From: Limanda limanda
Lineage: Eukaryota > Chordata > Actinopteri > Pleuronectiformes > Pleuronectidae
Direction of reading: 5' to 3'
NCBI RefSeq assembly: GCF_963576545.1
Contig: NC_083647.1
Span: 6,181,507 to 6,245,506 of the forward strand
DNA: 64,000 nt
Below the pieces are notes generated by a model, which saw only the letters and a list, made by a program, of their open reading frames with translations, had not been told where the DNA came from and did no database searches. The position numbers and the translations under genes are program-made. Position 1 is the first letter of the stretch. Each line of letters starts with the position of its first letter. Below, piece by piece: positions 60,920 to 64,000 of this stretch.

Positions 60920-61818
60920 ATTGTGAATTTCAACCTCTGGACTTATTCAAACTTTAATAATTAATATGATCCTGCATCTCTCCTATCTGAAGAAGCAAAT
61001 ATTTCCCAAACTAACTCTGCACTAAGCTGACATGTGCTGGAGGAATGACACAAATCTTGAACCTGGAAATGAGACTGATCAGCTGACCTTGCTGCTTCCA
61101 AACACCACAGGTCACACACAACTATAGAGTTAGAATCATTTAAAACTGACTCACACTTCCGGGACATGGACAAAGTGAACATGAGCTCAGCCTCGTTCCT
61201 TCTATAATCGCTTCATGGGTAAATACAACCTGAAGACAACTGTAGGCATGACTGCAGTCGCACACCTTGACGTCATCAACACTCGACAGCTCCGTTTGGG
61301 GGCTGCGTCAAGTTTTTGCTATAACCAAAGAAAGAGACCGGAAAAGGAGTTTAAAAAAGTAAATGAGGGAAGTGTATCACCTGGAAAATACTGAGGAAGA
61401 TGAAAACGAGTTGTTGTTGTTGTCTTTGTTTATGTATAATTGATCAATATTTGCCCATTTATGGTCTTTTTAATTGACATCATGTGCTTTACATACGCCC
61501 TGTTACTTTTAAATGTCTTTTTAGCGCCTGCATCACTCCCCATAGTTAATTATTGCTCTGATGTGTTTATCATTTTATATTTTGAAATCATAGTTAATGC
61601 CCACACTATGATAATGATATTTACTTTGCAACCTACTGTTTCTTATTGAGCAAGGCTTTTATTTTTCATGTCCACCGGAAGTCTTAGTCGTGTTCTATCG
61701 TCAACTTGACTTTGTTTTATGTTAGCTACATTTGTACACAAGTGAATTTCACACTGTTTTCAACTTGTAGCTTAGAAAGTGTTTGCTTATGAAGTATTAG
61801 ATTATTTCTGGGTTAGAC
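60920..61818. promoter_or_regulatory. Bidirectional prorp/ppp2r3c promoter
   Basis: About 0.9 kb between the divergent start codons. It contains a palindromic CRE, TGACGTCA (61268-61275). One ETS site CCGGAAGT is oriented with prorp (minus strand, 61155-61162) and one with ppp2r3c (plus strand, 61676-61683). A non-coding first exon of prorp probably lies here, since a CCAG acceptor-like site occurs about 25 bp before its ATG. Confidence 0.65.
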
Positions 61819-63189
61819 ATGGCTGAAGAACAACAGCCTCCCTGGTCTGGTATTTTGAAAAGGAGGATAGAAAACTACAAAACAGGCAAGAGAGATTTTG
61901 AACTTCCGCTAACGCTAGCTAGCTAACTTATCTACATGTATCGAGTTTAAGCCACTCAGCTATGTTGACATTTGCGTTTCATGTAACTGGATCTGGTCGT
62001 GATTTTATTTTCCATGTTTCTGATTGTGTACAGATGAGAGAAGTGAAGAGGAGAAGAAAGCAGAAGAAACTCAGCTGTTCACTAAGTATTACACAGAGTG
62101 GAGGGGAGGAAAAGAGCAAGACAAGTCCTATAAGAACATCCCACGCTTCTACTACAGGGTATCTGTCACACACACGTGTCAACCCGCTGGGGCAAAGTTT
62201 AGATTGTGTTATGCTTTGAAACAAAACTAAATCCCCTGACTATGTATAATAGTTAATACAATATATTTATTTGAATGAAGAAACAATGAGGGTATCAGGA
62301 ACACCGCATTTTATTAATATGACATCACATTAAACAAGTAACTGATAATTAAACCAGTCCATTGACTTATGACACTTTGTCAAATCAAACCTAGTGTGTT
62401 GACTGTGAGAGTGATGATCACATTGGGGGTGACGATGACTATGATGATGATGATCGGATTGTGACTGGGTGTGTGTGTAGTCACCAGCAGAGACAAAGAT
62501 GCCATAATACAGGTGTCGTGTTAAATGATGATGTGTGGAAATGAAAACGGATGATGATGATGTTGTTGATGTTGTGCAGCTCCCAGGAGAGGATGAAGTA
62601 TTACTTCAGAAGCTAAGAGAAGAATCCAGAGCTGTTTTCCTCCAGAGGAAGAGCAGAGAACTGCTGGATAATGAGGAACTACAGGTAGAACACACACACA
62701 TACACTCGTGTCTCCATGACTTTAGAGGACATTACATTGACTTTCAGTGATTTCCTGGAGACTCAATTTAACCTTAACCATAGTGACTACTTGCCTTACC
62801 CTAATCTAAACATAACTTTAACTTTAACCTAAATCTAATCTAAACCCAAATCTTAAAACATGTCTTCACCTTAAAACGTAATGATTTACGTTAAGGGGCC
62901 TTGCTTTTTGTCCCCATAAGAAAGACATGTCCCCATAATGTCACTGTAAACAGATTGAGGTCCCCACAACATGAGACCACAATGCCTGGACCATACACAC
63001 ACACAGTATTTACTTCTGCATAAATGACAACAATGTATTTTTTTTATTTTACATTTACTAAACTTTCATTTTCTAGAATCTGTGGTTCTTGCTTGACAAG
63101 CACCAGGTTCCTCCAGTGAGTGGAGACGAGGCCATGATCAGCTATGAAGCCTACCTGCAGGTGGGGGAGAGGGCTGGGCCCAAGTGCAA
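61819..63189 (+). CDS. ppp2r3c: PP2A regulatory subunit B'' gamma (G5PR), 5' exons (partial)
   Basis: PPP2R3C regulates protein phosphatases PP2A and PP5. Four exons are present: 61819-61885, 62034-62158, 62580-62684 and 63077-63189; the gene continues off the right edge. The start is MAEEQQPPWSGILKRRIENY. Exon 2 carries LFTKYYTEWRGG and IPRFYYR. Exon 3 carries LPGEDEVLLQKLREESRAVF and LDNEELQ, almost identical to human. Exon 4 carries NLWFLLDKHQVPP and AYLQVGERAGPKCK. The EF-hand-like region would be downstream. Intron 1 is GC-AG (ACAG|GCAAGA), the only solution that keeps the frame. The N-terminal 20 or so residues differ from human, as expected in this variable part. Confidence 0.93.
62690..63010. 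mobile_element. Fish interspersed repeat with degenerate TAACC tracts
   Basis: It runs from acacacatacactcgtgtct through aggacattacattgactttc and a degenerate series of taacc/aaacc units to ggtccccacaacatgagacc and another CACACA run. I recognise this arrangement from many teleost introns. It starts about 6 bp after the ppp2r3c exon 3 donor. Confidence 0.6.
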
Positions 63190-63791
63190 GTAAGTACCAG
63201 GAAGTAGATGTTTACTGGCAACAGCAATGTTCTGTTTCTGTCCTACACCAAGGATTCCAGCTAGAGACAAGTTTGTGACTGGGAACCCCCCCCCCCCCCT
63301 GTCATGTTGACTTTATATCCACCTGGAATGAATGTTCCAGGTCACAAACTCTGGTGGCGCCACATTCAACAACGTGCAGCTCTATATGCACTCTGTGGCA
63401 ATTAATATTAACTTTTGAAACAGGAAGTATAAAGATTTTTAAGAAGATTGTTAATATGTCAACATGTTTCCACTGTTCATTTTTAAAGGAAGTGGTGTTT
63501 TCATTGTAGCAAAGAAAAAATTAATCTAACTTTGATGAGTTTAGCAGAGACAAATTTCTAATCTTGAAAAAGACCAGCTGCGATAATTCTGTACGCAGAG
63601 GTAGAACATATGATTATATCTGCTATTAAGACTGTGTGTTCATCTGCATTTCTTTTATAATTTAAAAGGATTATGCAAAAAATACTCAGTTGGAAGGGTG
63701 GGACATAAACCCCAGTCAATTTTGGTGCTGCTCTATGAATTTATTTCCCACTTTCTTTAACTCTGTGACATTTGAGATTTTATTTTTATTT
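63190..63791 (+). other. ppp2r3c intron 4, nothing recognised
   Basis: It contains a poly-C run (about 63286-63299) and otherwise no feature I can name. Confidence 0.5.
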
Positions 63792-63976
63792 TCATTGATT
63801 TCTCAGAGAATAATTAATGGATCTAAATAAAAGAAAACTGACATGTTCAGAGGAGTGATATTTATGTGTTTGCAATTTGGTGCATATGATAATGAGTATC
63901 TAGAGAACAGATCTACAGAATTTTTATTCGTTATAAGGGGACTGTTTGGCCTTGGCTGAGGTTTGTGTTCTACTGA
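63792..63976 (+). mobile_element. Dispersed repeat copy at the right edge
   Basis: It contains atttctcagagaataattaa, tggatctaaataaaa, gcaatttggtgcatatgat and tttggccttggctgaggttt, ending tctactgagt. This is the fullest copy of the family also at 37922, 52376 and 56108. Confidence 0.65.
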
Positions 63977-64000
63977 GTCTAGTCAGTAGATTCAAAGAGG

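Overview
This window is vertebrate nuclear DNA, almost certainly from a spiny-rayed (percomorph-type) teleost fish. The genes are split by GT-AG introns with vertebrate-like codon use. The non-coding DNA is AT-rich and full of CA/GT, CT/GA and AT microsatellites. Several interspersed sequences that I recognise as common in teleosts are present. No prokaryotic, viral or plasmid features were seen.

Six protein-coding genes can be supported. From left to right they are: ralgapa1 (+, last two coding exons only, 13159-20229), insm2 (-, intronless, 25040-27016), nfkbia (+, six exons, 38836-42258), psma6 (-, seven exons, 45484-49487), prorp (-, nine exons, 51193-60919) and ppp2r3c (+, first four exons, 61819-63189, continuing off the right edge). 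The order and relative orientations match the human chromosome 14q13 block RALGAPA1-INSM2-NFKBIA-PSMA6-PRORP-PPP2R3C, so this is a conserved micro-syntenic block. Four gene models (insm2, nfkbia, psma6, prorp) are complete. All splice junctions were placed by hand, keep the reading frame, and give products of 658, 319, 246 and 592 residues.

The layout is as follows. Positions 1-13158 hold no recognisable exon and are read as ralgapa1 intron, with a tRNA-derived SINE and many microsatellites. Positions 13159-23.7 kb hold the ralgapa1 end, a 580 bp Harbinger-like MITE in its last intron, and a long 3' UTR that meets the insm2 3' UTR tail to tail. The GC-rich insm2 gene follows, with a long GGGA/GA polypurine tract upstream of it. 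The 27.5-38.6 kb gene desert contains a perfect 41 bp palindrome, a CpG-rich island flanked by two diverged direct-repeat copies, and old retroelement pieces. Next come nfkbia with NF-kB sites upstream and downstream, the convergent psma6, an array of about 178 bp tandem units, prorp, and a head-to-head prorp/ppp2r3c promoter.

The genes do not form one pathway. Nfkbia (IkB-alpha) is degraded by the proteasome, of which psma6 is the alpha1 subunit. Prorp is the protein-only mitochondrial RNase P nuclease. Ppp2r3c is a PP2A/PP5 regulatory subunit. Ralgapa1 is the catalytic subunit of a Ral GTPase-activating complex. Insm2 is a SNAG-domain zinc-finger repressor. The most interesting observations are about gene structure: CA repeats at the 5' splice sites of two prorp introns, a GC-AG first intron in ppp2r3c, a 16 bp motif shared by the first introns of psma6 and ppp2r3c, and local repeat structures. 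I saw no evidence of a wholly new biological system.
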